Shown: positions 37,501-51,191, counted from the first letter of the stretch. The stretch: DNA of 64,000 nucleotides from Lycocorax pyrrhopterus obiensis (GCA_014706295.1 JACSVZ010000014.1:71255541-71319540); one strand, 5' to 3'. Notes: generated by a model from the sequence alone, not told the origin. A program made the numbers and translations.

Positions 37501-40500
37501 AGTGGCTTTTCTTGTAGAAAAGAGATTGTTCTTGAAACTGTCTGTGAAAGCACAGCTGGGTGATGCTGCAGTATTCTGAGGTGGATGAATTGCATAACAC
37601 TGGTCTTGGTTGATCATATGAAATTCCAGGTGAGGGGGCTTGTCTTAGGATGTCATTGGCTGCAGATAGCTAATGTGATCAGTCTGTTCCTTGCCCATTT
37701 GGTATGTATTAATTTCTCTCTGCTTTAGAGAGATGAGAGAGGGAATTTGGTGATGCTGTTGCAGTTGCTATCTTTTAGATAAGGGGATTGTGCTGCAGGA
37801 GCTGTGGTTGCCAAAGATGTTGAGGTGAGAGGATGTTTATTAGAAAAAAAATGGGAGGGAAAGCAGCATACCATGGCACGCAGGTTTTTGTTTTAGTGGT
37901 GTCCCCTGCCTTCTTGAGGGGATCTGTGTTCCGACAGTGGGAAGATAAAAAGTGTTCTTACGTGTCTTAATCTTTTTTTTCCTGTCTTACAGCTTAGGAA
38001 TATCTGTTTTGCCTGGGTCAGCTACATCTGTACGTAAAGATACAGCCTGTAGGAGATAAACTGAGGAGCACAAAGGCGTGTGCAGTTATCAGTTACCATG
38101 TCTTAATATCACAGACCTTACGGTTCTGACAAGTGTATACTCTTAGAGTATTCAGACCTGCGCGGTGTAATCCACTGGAAAAACAGAGGATTCTTCTGTA
38201 TAGCACTGAGTTAATTGGGGCGCTTATTTTTTTCCTTAAGACTAAATCTCGCTGTGTACGAGTGGTTCTAATTTGATCTTTGTGCAGTCCCTCGCAGCTC
38301 TGTGGTGAGTGGATGCGGTGCGAACCAAGCCCTCTACTGGCAGCTCTGCTCTGTTGTTTGTTAAATACTCACCAGGAGCACTGACAGGGTAAGGTACTGA
38401 TCTCAGAGGAAGATCCTTACACCACCTCCACCCCCCGGATCAAATTATAAATCAAAACAAAAAGAAATCCCAGGGTATTTAAAAACACAAGTGTGCTTTG
38501 CTTCCTCCCACATGAAAATCTCTGCAGCTGTCATCTGAATTTGGAGACAGGTGTAAGAAAAAAGGCATTACTGGTAGTCCTGATACAAATTGAGGGGGCT
38601 TTTTTGTTTGTTTTTACTCAAGTTGGATGACTATAATTGTTTTCAGTTGTCTTTCTGGCTTTGTTAAGTATTTTCTCAAACATTGCCATTTTTCCTCATA
38701 TCTGATGACTTCAAATGTTTAACATGAGCACAGTGAAAAGGTCTGTGTATGGCACTGCATTCTAACAAGAATGTATTCTGTCTTGAGAATGTTAAACAAC
38801 TGCTGCACCTCTAATATTTGTTTGTTTTTATTTTTTTTTCAGTTTGTGGGTTATGTCTGCTTAGCCTGTAACGAAAGCAGAACTCAGCTAAAGATACATA
38901 AAAGGCTAAAAGATGATTGTAGGGTATCAAGTTAGCTGACCCTGTTACATAAGGTCTGTCTTTAAAAGCTCCTTCCTTCCCTCTCACAGAAGACTGAGAC
39001 CCTCTTGCAGATAGTTTTTATTACACATCTTGTTTACAGTCTGTTGATCTCTTCTTTCTTGAGTCCCTGTTATTTTTAATTTAAACTACATTTCCTTCTT
39101 GTCCTTCATGTATGTAAGCAGAATTTGAATCTTTCTGAAGTTCATTGTACTAAAATAAAACAAGAGAAGCTCTCTTGGACTTGGTTTTGGTGCTGTTGGA
39201 TGTTCCAAAAGCCTATAATTGGTAACTGTTCCTTCATCACTTCTGAACAGCAGTGACCTTGATGCACCTGTACTCCGTGAGGCTTTACTTGCATCATGCA
39301 GAGGGATGCTTTTATTTCCGCCTGCGTCAAGAATCCTCTCTTTGCTTACTCTGACATCCCACTTAATCACAACAATTTTTATCAAGGAAAAAAAACTAGG
39401 TACTGCTCTGTTTGCAGCAGTAAATAATAGTAGTGATCCAGGGCTTGTATTTTTTGAAGACCTTGTATAATTGATATTTTCATGTTGCTTGATGCTTGTA
39501 TCTCTTGGATCTTTGTGGTAAATCTTTAGTCCAGAACACCTATGGAATGCTTACAAACGTGAATTGTCTTCAGCAAACTGCTAATACTGTTCTTACAACT
39601 TTTTTTTTTTTGTCATGTCCCAGAGAAGCTGGAAATAACTGAACCCGTAGCAGCTTACGTGGCTCACAGCACAAGTGTGGACTGCTGCCGAAAGGGGTGA
39701 ACTTTTTTGTGTTTTTTTGAACTTTTTGCTGTCACAGTTCTTAGTTGGATCTGATATGGATCTGATCTGGTTTACAGAAAGCCAGCACCCCTTCAACTGC
39801 AAAACCTTGCACTGCATGTTATGATTCAGTTCACTGATCCAATACTTAAGGGATCTCCACAGTTTTCTCACTGCACACAGGCATCAATAAAAACGTTTGA
39901 GTGGGCTCTCCTCATATAAATACATATATTCATTTACTTAAAAGTTTTATACACATGTTCTACTATACAAATACTGTGTATAGTACAAATTAGCACTTTC
40001 TTTTTTATATTTATTAGCATAACAAAAAATACTGTCACACTCCCAGTGGACTGTTTCCGAACTGGTTAAAGAGGAAGGTGCTGCAGAATTGATCTTCAGA
40101 TTAATTTTTTTCTATTTTGGTACCACACTTGATTAGACCTCAGATGATTTTCATTCTTTAAGAACATTCTTGCAGGGGAGGAGCTTGGCAAGATCAATAT
40201 CTTGGAGTAATTTAAAGCAGTGTATTACATCTTCTGTTGAATTCTTCAGATTTTTTCCTAAAGCCTCATATAATACTCATTCATGAGTGACCACAAACCC
40301 ATTTTCCCCACTTGTTGGTACAGATAATATCAGTCACACTATGGTTATTTGTCACTACTAAGAATTTTTTTAAATAGTTGACTTCAAATTGTTTGCCTTT
40401 CAGTATTTTGGAAGCTGTCCAGTTTTTGCAGTGTAAGTGCATGGTCTTTCATTTATTTCTGCACTTTCCATACTGATTATACCTGACAAACTTACTGAAA

Positions 40501-41303
40501 TTTCATTTATGCATAGAAACTAACTTTGGATTTATTGTCTGTGCCTTATAAACTTACCTGATGTAAGGATAAGGTGATAAAAAGAGTAAAGAAATCCTGA
40601 AAAATTTAAATTAAAATTCCATTTTAATAAGAAGGCTTATCTCTTACATCTTCATTTTGTTAGTTAACTTCCCTTCTTTGAATCAGTTGCTCCTGCTTCA
40701 GATGATTCAGTTGTTTGGGTTTTTTTAAATTCAAAGAAAATAGCTGTGTCTGCTTCAGCTGTGAAGGAGCTGTGATGCTAGATTAATGTTTCAGCTTGGT
40801 CTGACAGTCTACATGGCAGAGACTCCTAAGACTATTCTGAGTAATACTGCTTTTGAACTGTAAGCAGTTTGGCAACTTTGGCTGAAATGTGGTGTTGTGC
40901 CAGTGCAAGTGAGTGCTTTTCTGTGTGACCGTACCAGCCCTGCTCAGTGCTGGCTCAGGGGCTGTGCTGTACCTGCATTCACCACTTCAGAACACGGCAT
41001 TAAAAATTCAGGCAGTACTTAAATGGTATTTTTAGGATTATTTCAATGGGCTTTTTAGTCTGTTGTAAGCCAACAGGTTAGATGTAATTTTTCAGGAACT
41101 TACTACATTGGAACTAGACTTTATAGAAATGGGATGTTTTATTAAGGTTTTACTATTGCTGCATAGGGTCATTTATCCTGTCTCCTACTTGAATAGAAAG
41201 TGCACCATGTTTTGCAGAAGTAGATGAAAACCAAAAGCTGTTAAGAGCAAGAATGCCTCAAATTAACCTTTTTTATTGGGGGTGGAGAATAGAAGCTGAC
41301 TTG
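34509..41303 (+). other. SLC12A2: SLC12A2 intron 1, left part
   Basis: Starts with the donor GTGAGA. The first kilobase is the CpG-island shoulder and contains a run of more than 20 A at about 34580-34604. Beyond that the sequence is T/G-rich on the + strand, as usual for a sense-strand intron. A G-run tract at about 35578-35620 could form a G-quadruplex. No other gene is supported. Confidence 0.8.
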
Positions 41304-41883
41304 TGTGCTGGTTTTGGCTGGAGTGGAATTACTTTCCTTCCCAGCAGCTGGTATGGGGCTCTGTTTTGGATTTGTGCTGGACACAGGGTTGATAATTTAA
41401 AAATGTTTTTGTTGTTGCTGAGAAGGACTTGCACAGAGCCAAGGTCTTTTCTGCTCCTCCTACGGCCATGCTGGTGAGGAGGCTGGGGGTGCCTGGGAGG
41501 TTTGGAGGGGACACAGCCAGGACAGGTGACCCAAACTGCCCCGAAGGATGTTCCAGGCCATGTGACATCATGCTCAGTGTTTAATGGGGGGAGAAGTAGG
41601 AAGGGGACATTGGGAGTGATGGTGTTTGTCTTCCCAAGTCACTGTTAGATACAGCGATGGGACCCTGCTCTCGTGGAGGTCGCTGAACACCCCTGCCAGC
41701 CATGGGAAGCAGGGCATTAATTCCTTGTTTTGCTTTGCTTGTGTGTGTGCAGCTTTTGCTTTCCATGTTGAACTGTCTTCGTCTCAGTCTGTGAATTTTT
41801 ACCCTTCCAGTTCTCTCCCCAGTCCCACTGGTGAAGGAGCGAGCCAGCGGCTGCTTGGGGTTGGGATGCTGGGGTTGAACTAT
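41304..41883 (+). repeat. ERVL/ERVK-type solo LTR in intron 1
   Basis: The segment reads like a common avian LTR: GGAATTACTTTCCTTCCCAG, GGACACAGCCAGGACAGGTG followed by ACCCAAACTG, ATGTGACATCATGCTCAGTG, and TTCCTTGTTTTGCTTTGCTT. It begins TGTGCTGG. The 6-mer GACTTG lies immediately before it (41298-41303) and immediately after it (41884-41889), which fits a target-site duplication. There are no internal retroviral genes. It inserted in the same direction as SLC12A2. The family name is from memory. Confidence 0.75.
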
Positions 41884-41889
41884 GACTTG

Positions 41890-44203
41890 GAAATCTAATG
41901 TGTCCAAAACAACTTCTTGACAAGACTGAAATGGACTTTCTTTTGTACTTAATAGCAGAACAGTGTATTTCTTGGACTACACTTGAGTATGCAAAGCTTC
42001 TCTGCAGGAGGCTTGCTAATTGGATTTACTTCAGCTCTTACAAAATCAAGTGCTGCATCTGCTTCATTGTGGAGTGTACCGGGCTTATGTGTTTCAGATA
42101 CTCATGTGAAAACTACCCGTGTTCAGAGCCTGGATCCACTTTTCCCGTGAAGTGTGGTTTCTCCTTCCAGGACAGTGGATGTCCAAAGGGATATTGCAGT
42201 CAATCCATAGTAAGGAATAATTACTTTGGTAAATCGTTAGGAGTGCAGTAGTGGTTCTAGAAGGGGTCAGATGCATCAGTGCAGAAATGAAGGTGCATTC
42301 TTGAGGCGTGAAGTAGACTATAAATATTTCTTTCCCGTAAACTGAAGGGATTGGTTGCCCCTACACGTGTGCGGAAAGTCATGCCTCCTGCTGACTGGAT
42401 TAGTGGTGCAGCCTTCTGTTAACCACAACTGGAGAGACTGGAAAAGGAAGTTCAGGCTTCTTTGGGGAAGTTTGGTTTTTTGGGGGTTTGTTATGTTTTG
42501 TTTTTACAGTGGCAGACCATGTTAACTGTTCCTTGACAAGAGGGCCTGACTTTACATACAAAATTTCTGAGATTGTAGACCATAAGCATTGTGAGTCTTC
42601 CACACTGCAAAGCTACTGGACAGAGGCCTTTTCTCATTTGTTTGTAATTCTCATGATCAGCTTGCCCGGAGTTTTCCTACCATCCTGTGCTTATGGAGGG
42701 ATGTGTGAATCAAGATGTAAAGATGTGGGGAAGTTTATTTTGCAAAGTACTCTCGTTCTTTAAGTAATGTTTTTGGTAGGGGGGGAAAGCAAATATTATT
42801 TATATTTCTGATAGGATACTGCTCTTGCATACCTGCAAATGTCAACAAAACTTTGCTGCTTTATCACACGTAAAAACTACTTCAAAGGGATGTAGGCTTC
42901 ATGTATTAATCTTAGAGATTTGTCAAGAAAACTGTGTACAAGACATAAAAGTGGTGCTAATCTTCATAAACAAATCTTCTATCCTTTGTTAGTGTACCAC
43001 CTTGAAAGAAAGGATTTATTCCTAAGCTGGAATCAATTGCCTGAGTAAGTTTCCTGATTAAGTGTTGCTAACTTTTATTAATACATCATACTACATGTAA
43101 GAGTTAGGAGGACGAGTTGATGATTATCCCTTTAAAAGAATTGAAGTTAAAATGGCTTTTTAAATAATTATATATACAACAGATATATATATATATATAT
43201 ATATGCACACACACACAAAACCCCACTAAGGTTTCTGTATTAAAAGCAGTGTGCAAAACAGAAATATAAGCTGATGGCAGAGACACATAGCTAATCCTTC
43301 AGCTGACATGTTAATTGCAACTATAAATTTCTTCTGTTTAAAATTGCTCTGCTGTAATCACAGTACAACACTCTTTAATTTCAGCTTAAGATAACATTAA
43401 TGTTCAGTGTTTGATGCAATCTCTTTTGAAATCTCTGGAAGTGGATGCCAAAGGCATTTGCTACTATATTTTAAATGTGTAATTGTAGAGAAGGTAATAT
43501 AGTCAAAGCACTTAAATTTTGGTCTCTTGGCTGCAAACCTGCAAAGGATTTCCTTTGATTGAGGTGAGTAACCAATGATTGTAGCTGTTTATGTTTAATT
43601 CCAAGGAATCCCAAGTTTGAAGAACTGACTGTGTTTTATCTGGGCAATTTATCTTCTGCTGTTCTAGGTAACTTCTGGATGCCATTTAATGGCTTAGGAG
43701 GCTTTTTTAAGTTATGACTGTAAAGACACTAGAGTGGGAATTACAGCAAATTTGCTAATAGAATTTATAATTCGTTCCTGTTTTACAACCAAGTAGTAAA
43801 GTACCTAATATGAGCAAGTAAGAGCTGTATTCTAGAGAGTCAAGGAAACACAGGCCTTTTGCAGATCAGAGGTTTTCTGCAGTCCAAGACTAAGTTAAGC
43901 CTTTCAAAAGAATTGCTTATATACTACACAGTCCATATGCAGGTTTTAACAACCAGAGATCAAAAGTTTATCTCTGCAGTTCACTGAAGACTTACAAATG
44001 TCAATTTTAAAATACTTGCCTCATAACTAAATGAAAAAGTCTAAGTAACTGGTTGAAGTTTTTGATAGGGGTAAATTACCATAAAAATTGGCAATATTAA
44101 GGTAAACTCCTATTCCTGTTTGAAGTGTAAGCTCAGGATCAACACCTCTTGTGGACCACACTTGAAATTTACTGAAATAAAATTACAGATTTAGTAGCCA
44201 TAC
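41890..44203. other. SLC12A2: Intronic sequence, probably containing the left inversion breakpoint
   Basis: No exon is seen. An AT dinucleotide repeat (about 43182-43204) followed by a short CA repeat lies here. The + strand changes from T/G-rich to more A/C-rich somewhere between about 43 and 44 kb. That is where the orientation relative to the gene must switch before exon 3 on the minus strand. No N marks the switch. The 118-codon frame at 41898-42251 resembles no transporter exon. Confidence 0.5.
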
Positions 44204-44279
44204 CTATCCCAGCTTGTCCTACAATCCATGACAGTCTGATGAAGAGCATCACACCCCAAATATTTAACATACATCGTAC
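44204..44279 (-). CDS. SLC12A2: SLC12A2 exon 3 (TM1), inverted
   Basis: Read on the minus strand, 76 nt encode [20 protein letters not shown] and then GQAGI, followed by the first base of a Gly codon. This is the TM1 helix of NKCC1, whose unwound middle helps bind the transported ions. The acceptor AG is at 44281-44280 and the donor GTATGG starts at 44203, so the splice signals are intact in this orientation only. The exon ends in phase 1. It follows exon 2 after a 312-bp intron on the same strand. Both oppose exon 1 and exons 7-11, so the block is reversed relative to the rest of the gene. Confidence 0.96.
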
Positions 44280-44591
44280 CTAAAATAAAACAGAAATTTC
44301 ACATAGATTGGTTCTTGCATCTGCAGTCATTTTCACTAATTCTTCACTTCAGCGTCTAATGTTCTTGAAATTATCTTGCTGTCTTTCCTTAAGCCCTCAG
44401 TACTTATTTTCTTAAAATTCAGTTGAAATAGGAGCAATCCTTCCTAAAATCATGGCATTTATCACACCTCTCATACATATAATCCTTATACTACACCATC
44501 ACAATGCCTGTCAAAAAAAAAGGTAGTTGGAAAGATCTGTAAGAATATATCAGCATCTGTAAGAAAAGGGAGAATCATGTATGAAACTTAC

Positions 44592-44711
44592 CAGTACACC
44601 TTTTATCCAGCCGAACTTGACCACCCCTTTGCTGTCAGGTGTGTAAGCAGCAGCTGCATCCCCAGCTGGTGTGCCTTCCTCACCATTTGCATAGCCATCC
44701 TCAAAAGGCTC
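44592..44711 (-). CDS. SLC12A2: SLC12A2 exon 2 (pre-TM1), inverted
   Basis: Read on the minus strand, 120 nt encode 40 residues from [12 protein letters not shown] to the conserved [14 protein letters not shown] just before TM1. Exon 1 ends ...ELHDELDK and human NKCC1 continues into [12 protein letters not shown], so the two join in frame in phase 0. The acceptor CAAG (to 44712) and donor GTAAGT (from 44591) are intact. The middle, [14 protein letters not shown], is the variable linker. Orientation is opposite to exon 1, which lies about 10 kb to the left, so the gene as laid out cannot be spliced. I treat this as an assembly inversion. Confidence 0.96.
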
Positions 44712-47700
44712 CTTGGAAAACACAAAAAAAGTTTGTATTATGTGTGACTGACAGAGCAGAATGGGCATGTTGTAAAAAAACACCCATCTTCTTGTGTAAA
44801 CAGAAAAATTAAAAGAATGACACGGCAGAAGCTCTGAGCTGCTCCTTTATGTCCCTTGCATGACGCACATCTCGGATTTCAAGGAAAGTAAAACAAAGTT
44901 ACAAGAGCAAACTGTTAGCAGCCAGTGTGGTAAGCATTTTCAGGAATTAGCTCTATATCCCTAAAAAAATCAAACACCTGGTCTGTAGAAAAAGAGCTGT
45001 AAGATTTCAAATGCACAAGAAATTTTACTTCTTAACCTGAAAGCACAGACTGTTCTACTGCAAGTTACTGGTCTCTGCTGTAGCACTTCCTGTTGTTCAG
45101 ACTTAGCTGTCATTTGATCAATTTTTCAGGAAATAAATTATTAATTTCCCTGTAAACTATTCTACTACTCTTTGCAAGGTAATGCTGCCAGAAAGAAGGA
45201 TGGGAGATCGGCATTTCAGGGAAAAGGAGGGAAGAGAAGTCTCTTCCCAAACACTGTTCCCCATTTAAACGGGAAGGATGACAAATGGAGAAAACACCAG
45301 CCCCATGGACAAAGGCCAACTTATGTCTTTTATTTACAATTCAACCCTCAACTTCAAAAATGCAAAAAAATCTCAATTTTAAATATAAATTGAAAATACA
45401 TGTGTATACACACACACATATGCTTGCTTAAAAGGCAGTTTTGTTTTGCCAAGCAGGCAAGAACCAGAACATTTAAACTCAAACATTTCCTACACTGGCT
45501 GTAAGAAAGCAAGAAGCACTCTAAGCTAAGTATGTTAGTTTATCCAAGGCAACAAGTACTAAGAATGGATACACTAGAAGGACCCTGAACACCATTCAAC
45601 AAACCAGCTCAAACAGTATGTTGGGAAGCAGGCTGCATCCCAGAGGGCTTGGAAAACATTTAAACAATTAGAGGTTCAATCCCAATGAGGTAAAGGGCAA
45701 AACCCACATTTGCGAAGTAAGACACAAAATAGAGTGGACACAAATAATGCTTTCGAGTATATGCAGGGAAAGACTAAGAAAGATTTGGTATTTTGGTATT
45801 TTTACCAAATTCTTTCTACTCTTGATACATTAATACCAGATACAGCCTCAGCACATAGGTCAGAGGAAATACTTCTACACCTGTCAATTATGAAGGGTGT
45901 CATCCACATCCTCTTATAATCAGCAGTAAACATACAAAGCAGATTTAAAAAAAAACAGATTATGTCAACCTTATCCAAAGGTCAATAGCACAGATTCACG
46001 TCAGTGCTTCTCTCACTGATGCTGAATTATGAAATTCTCATACAAACAGATACACCTGCAACACATCTGGTGATCTTGTAAAGCACAAGCCTTCCACTGT
46101 CAGGTAGAACCGTGATCAATTTCCAGATCATTACCTTTAACAGCTAACTCTCCTTAAGAGTACATTTTATTGTCTCCAGGAGGGAGAAAGAAAAAAAAAA
46201 GAAAAAAAAAAAAGCATCTATGTGTTACTTATATCTTCTCGCATGTATGTGTGTACATATATTATATACTGTGTTTTATACACTAAACCCAAATAGAAAC
46301 CTAACCAGGAGTCACCCAGTTCGCTGAACTGCAGCTTTCCTGGATAGAACTAATGGCTGTAATTCTATTCTTAGGAGATTTGCACAGCCTTTGACCAGAC
46401 GAATCTATTGATGGCTTATTATCTGTATTCAGGCACTCAAGCCAAACCAAGTAGTGGTGCGTGGTCATTTAGAGTGGTAAGAATAACAGTGAGGATCAAA
46501 AAAAAGAGAATTACAATGCTGCTACATTTGAGAAATGCTGATCTGCCTGAACAAGAACTAAGGAAACATCTCCTACTCAAGCCTGAGGCTCACGCCAGAA
46601 GAGGATGAGCCTACCACCTACCCTGCTCCAATAGCTTAGAAGTGCAGAATAAAATTTAACAATCCCTCTAAGCATTCATGTCTCCCTCTATGACTTCTTT
46701 CAGAAGTGAGGAGGAAACAAAGACAAAAAAGATGCATTTAAAAAAGGGGTAGATTATAAACACGTTCACAGCTACGCCAAAACCTCCAATCAAGCATGAG
46801 ACAGTGTAACCACTTACTGCTTCTTCATACAAAACCCATTCTTATTCCTCACAGAAAACCATCCCATTATACTTGCAACAAACTCTATTTTAAACTATTA
46901 CATAAAGGGAATCACATTCAAACTATCTAAGCAATTTTTAAGCTTTGGCCAAAAAATCTTGCCAACATTAGATAGCATCTTCTGCTATTACGACAACATG
47001 CATCATGTCTGTAGAAAGAAATAACAAAATTGTTCTCTGAGAAGACTGGTCAGGGAGGATCAAGGAAGGTTAGGAGGAATGTGTATCTTCATGTCTTAAA
47101 ACAGTGAAATGCGACTAAAGTGGTTATTGTTTGTTTGTTTTTTTTTTTTTTAACAAGCTTGGAGTTTGTTTGCTGCAAGTTCAGCTTTTATAAGAAGGTG
47201 GAGAAATACCTTAGCATCTAGACTAAAAAGAGTCACATACTTTATCACGTGGACATGGCTGGCCAAGTATTGGTAAAACCTGCACAGATCGACAAGGTGA
47301 TCCCCAAAGGTCACTTCAAAACCTCAACCACCATGTGGCAGCTACACGTTTTACTGTAGTGCTCAAACAAGCCCATAGCTCAGCCTGTTGTGTTCCGGGG
47401 AGGAGACAATGCCTCACAACCGGCATTCGGAGTTATCAGTTACCAGATCAGCTCCAAGATATGCACACTGTGAACACAGGAAAGTTTTGTTCTGTGTGTC
47501 TCGTCTCTCCACACCGTGCAATATTTCCTAGGAAAATATTTTGAGGCACAAGCAAAATGTAATAACTGAAAGGTTACTCTTGGTTATTAGTGCTGGTGGG
47601 TGCCCAATAAAGCACCACTGAGAACAGATATTGCTGAGTGTGGGCACAAAAGAATTTCACTCCAGAAGGCTCCAAGTTCAGCCCTCTAAGGCGATATTAA

Positions 47701-50700
47701 GAAAGCACCACTGTGGTCTCAGCTGTAAATCTAGCAGGCGTAGTATTTTTCATGCTCATGCTCATGAGGAAACAATGCTTCTACTCAAGTCAGACACTGA
47801 ATGGAAAAAACTGCACTAGCACTATTTTAGAACAGCCAACACATGTAGAGATAAGATCTTCATAAACAGTAAAGAACACTAACACACTGTGGATTTGGAG
47901 GGGGTGTAACAAAAGGGGAAAGAAAAGGGGGTTTAGCATTTCAGATCAGAAATGGTCTTATAAATGCAACTTTTAAATAATCAGTCCAAAAATACTCAGC
48001 CATGGCGTTCACTTGTGCTGTAAGAGGAAAAATAAGATTATGTTTACAAGCTGACAATTCTATCATACACTGAGAGGACTTCAGAGAATAAACAGTTAAT
48101 TTCTGCTCCTACACAGAACTTTGCATTGCTGTATCACAGTATGAAAAATATGGATAATCTACTATTTCATCTCCAGTGCAATAAGTAACAATAAGTTATT
48201 TGTGCCAACTGTGAAGAGCCTCCACATCTATTAGAAGTAGATCAGTAATGAGAAAATACATGGTATTTTGGTAGAGGAGATCTGAGATTTTTCACACACA
48301 GCCTGTAATACACTGGTGCATCAAAAAGTTCAGTAAAAACTGCTTTATTTAAGAGTTCTTGATAGTGGTGCATGTCATGCAGCTTTTTTTTTTTGGTGAA
48401 CTTATCTATATCTCATCTTAATGACAACATACTTGGGCTGTGTTGAACCATATGAGGTAGTACCAGAATAAACACATACGAAGTCTCGTTTCAAGAATCA
48501 CAACTTGGAAGCCACAAGTAAAGGGCAGGACCACCAACAAGTTTGTATGTTAAGACTATTTGCTGGATCTCCAGGCAGACTGCTAACACTGTGAACAGCC
48601 TGATCTGGTGTGTTCCAAGGAGTCACTGGCTTCTTTAGGTAATCCCTCCCATTGCTATTAGTCCTGTGCAAAAACAGGAGGCCAGAGAAGCACCTCCAAC
48701 TACAATGTTTAACTGCTTTTTCCATTTCTCAAGTTTGATTAGTTACAGGTTCAGCACGTGCCATGTAATATGGGGTTCTTCTCACACAAACTCCCTAGAA
48801 AGGCTCCACAGCAGCAGCTTCTTCTCATCTTGACAGGATACAGAAATGAAGCTGGTTTCAATAGTTTATATAATCATAGTGCTGAACAAAATCAAGAGTC
48901 TCATCTTTTCAAGCTACACCTTCTGCAAGGAAATATAAAAATGACCTTCCACTACATTTAATCAAGCTGCTTACACTTAAAACGGCTTTGTACCTAGGTA
49001 TTCTGACACCAAGCAAAGTTTGCTCACGCTTACTGAGAACAAAAAAAATAAAGAAAGCCACCTGAGAACCACCTTTGCCCAAAAGGTACTGACAGAACAA
49101 ATCTATGCATTAACGGGTCTATGCCCTCACCAGTCAAAGCCTCGGGAGCAGGAGCCCTGAGGTTGGAGACGTTCACAGGAACCCTTCTTCACGAGAGTGA
49201 GAGACTTTCACAGATCTTCTGCAGTCCTCCACTGCGGCTCACAGCACTACTGCCAACCTGTTCACTACCCATTACCATCACAATTTCTTGTTTCCATCTC
49301 CCAAAGGTTTGTAGACATTGCCACTTTAAGACATTCTTTATTCTGGAAGGAAACAAGAAGTAAAATGTATTGATCCAGATGCAGCATGCCAGCTGTCTCA
49401 ACAGAGGAAGAATCCTTACTTGGAGAGATTATACTCTCCAATATCCCAGCTCCAGACCTGCACAGTATTAAGACTATGGCTACAAAACCTGTTCCTTTCA
49501 GAATTAACACAGCTCAAAACACACATGGAAAAAGGAGCTTATGAACATTTGTTTTTTGCTTTTCTAATTAAAGGATACTTTAGCCAGAGCATAGATAAAG
49601 TAAAAATGACAGAATAAAGAAAGTTAACAAGTTATGTAAGAATTACTAAACATTTTGCCTCAAATGATGAAGCCACTTCAAAGGATTTTTAAACACTACC
49701 TAAGATCTTTTTCTTGAAAGAGCAAACGAACTTTCAGATTCTTGCTCCCACCCCCTGTGACACTTCTAGGGAGCTGAACGAAAGATTTTAGAAGTGCTGG
49801 ATGTATTTCATGCATAGAATAACTGCACAGAATAATCCTGCTGCTATGTTTACCTCTGATGTAACAGGACTTTTGAAAACAGTCTGTACTGGTACAAGTG
49901 TGATGCTGTCTGATAATGAATAATAAGCTAGGTATTAAATGCTGTCTGAAGGATACCAAGCCGTATCAAACATATCTGCTCTTTAAACATTACTTTTGCA
50001 GCATGTTGATGTTTGCAGTCATAAAATTCCCAGGTTTTGCCTACGGGTCAGCAGTTCGATAAACTGTTTTTATCTTTTAATGCTTTTATCTACACAGTTG
50101 TGAAAGAGATCAAGAAGACTGAGCTTCCTTTCCAAAACACCTAAATCTCTACTGAATGGCTTTAAGCATATTGTTGTCCAGGGACACCAGACAGTCTTAT
50201 GATAAACCCTTTATCCAGAAAAGCCTTGAATTTGGTTGCCTGACTGAGATTCTGGAGTATTTCAGTACTTAAATACACAGGAGGAAAAATAAGTTTTCAC
50301 CCACTGTTGACTTAAGCTGGTGACACTGACTACTGTTTGTAACCATTTTTTCAAAAAACCACTAGTCAAGAGAGGCTGGGATGCTATTTCTAACTTTGCT
50401 CATGAACTCCGAGTCACAGTGAGGTTTTAGTACCGAACTTGGAAAGCACCTCTGCCAAGTCGGACAGTTTTCAAGTTTTTTTTTTCCTGCCAGGGAAATA
50501 AGCAACTCTAAAGGGAGGAAGTACCATAGGTAATGACTTTTAAAATATCTTACTGTACATAACACCCTCTTAAGAACAGTCTGGACAGTATTTTGTAAAC
50601 TCGTCCTCCTCTGCTGGAATAAGGATGGTGACAGGTATGGAAACTAAGAAAAAGTATGCACAACTCTCAACTAATGCTTTGTAATTGGCGTAATTCTGTT

Positions 50701-51191
50701 GAAAGAGCAATGAAAGTGTAAATTCTAAAACTGAGAGCAGGCTATGACTGTCTGCATCTTAATTACATCACTAATTTACATCTTACAAGCAGATGTAACA
50801 GTCTGAATCTTTGGTACTTCAGAGTTACCCCTCACTTAGAAGTTGCTACTCAGAAAGCCAGTATCTTTCACAGAACACCTGGAACAGCTGACAAATTTCT
50901 GATTATTCATTAGTTAAAAACAGTTTACCAAGTTAAAACAGATTCAGGTGCTCAGGTTTTTCAGGAGTTAGGCAGGAGCTGGACTGATTAGCATTGCTCC
51001 CAGTGGGGAAAAAAACCCAGCCAGGTAGCACATACAAAAGAAAACACGGCACAAAGATGTTCAAGACATTCGTCTGCCTAAACACCTTCTTAGCATTTTC
51101 TTTAAAGAATAAACTAAAAAAAATGAATACTATCAGGGAACAATGACTAGTCATTGCTGTTGACAGCAGTTCAGAAATTTCAGCTGTCATA
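44712..51191 (-). other. SLC12A2: SLC12A2 intron 1, right part, inverted with exons 2-3
   Basis: No exon or named repeat is recognised. The + strand is A/C-rich (A-runs near 46190-46214, ACACAC near 45410), the mirror of the T/G-rich intron sequence elsewhere in the gene. This supports the block being displayed in reverse. It runs up to the N gap with no other landmark. Confidence 0.6.

Noticed and set aside
41898..42251. 118-codon Cys-rich frame in intron 1
   Set aside because: Tested as a possible missing SLC12A2 exon; it does not match TM2-TM4 and has no suitable splice pattern.
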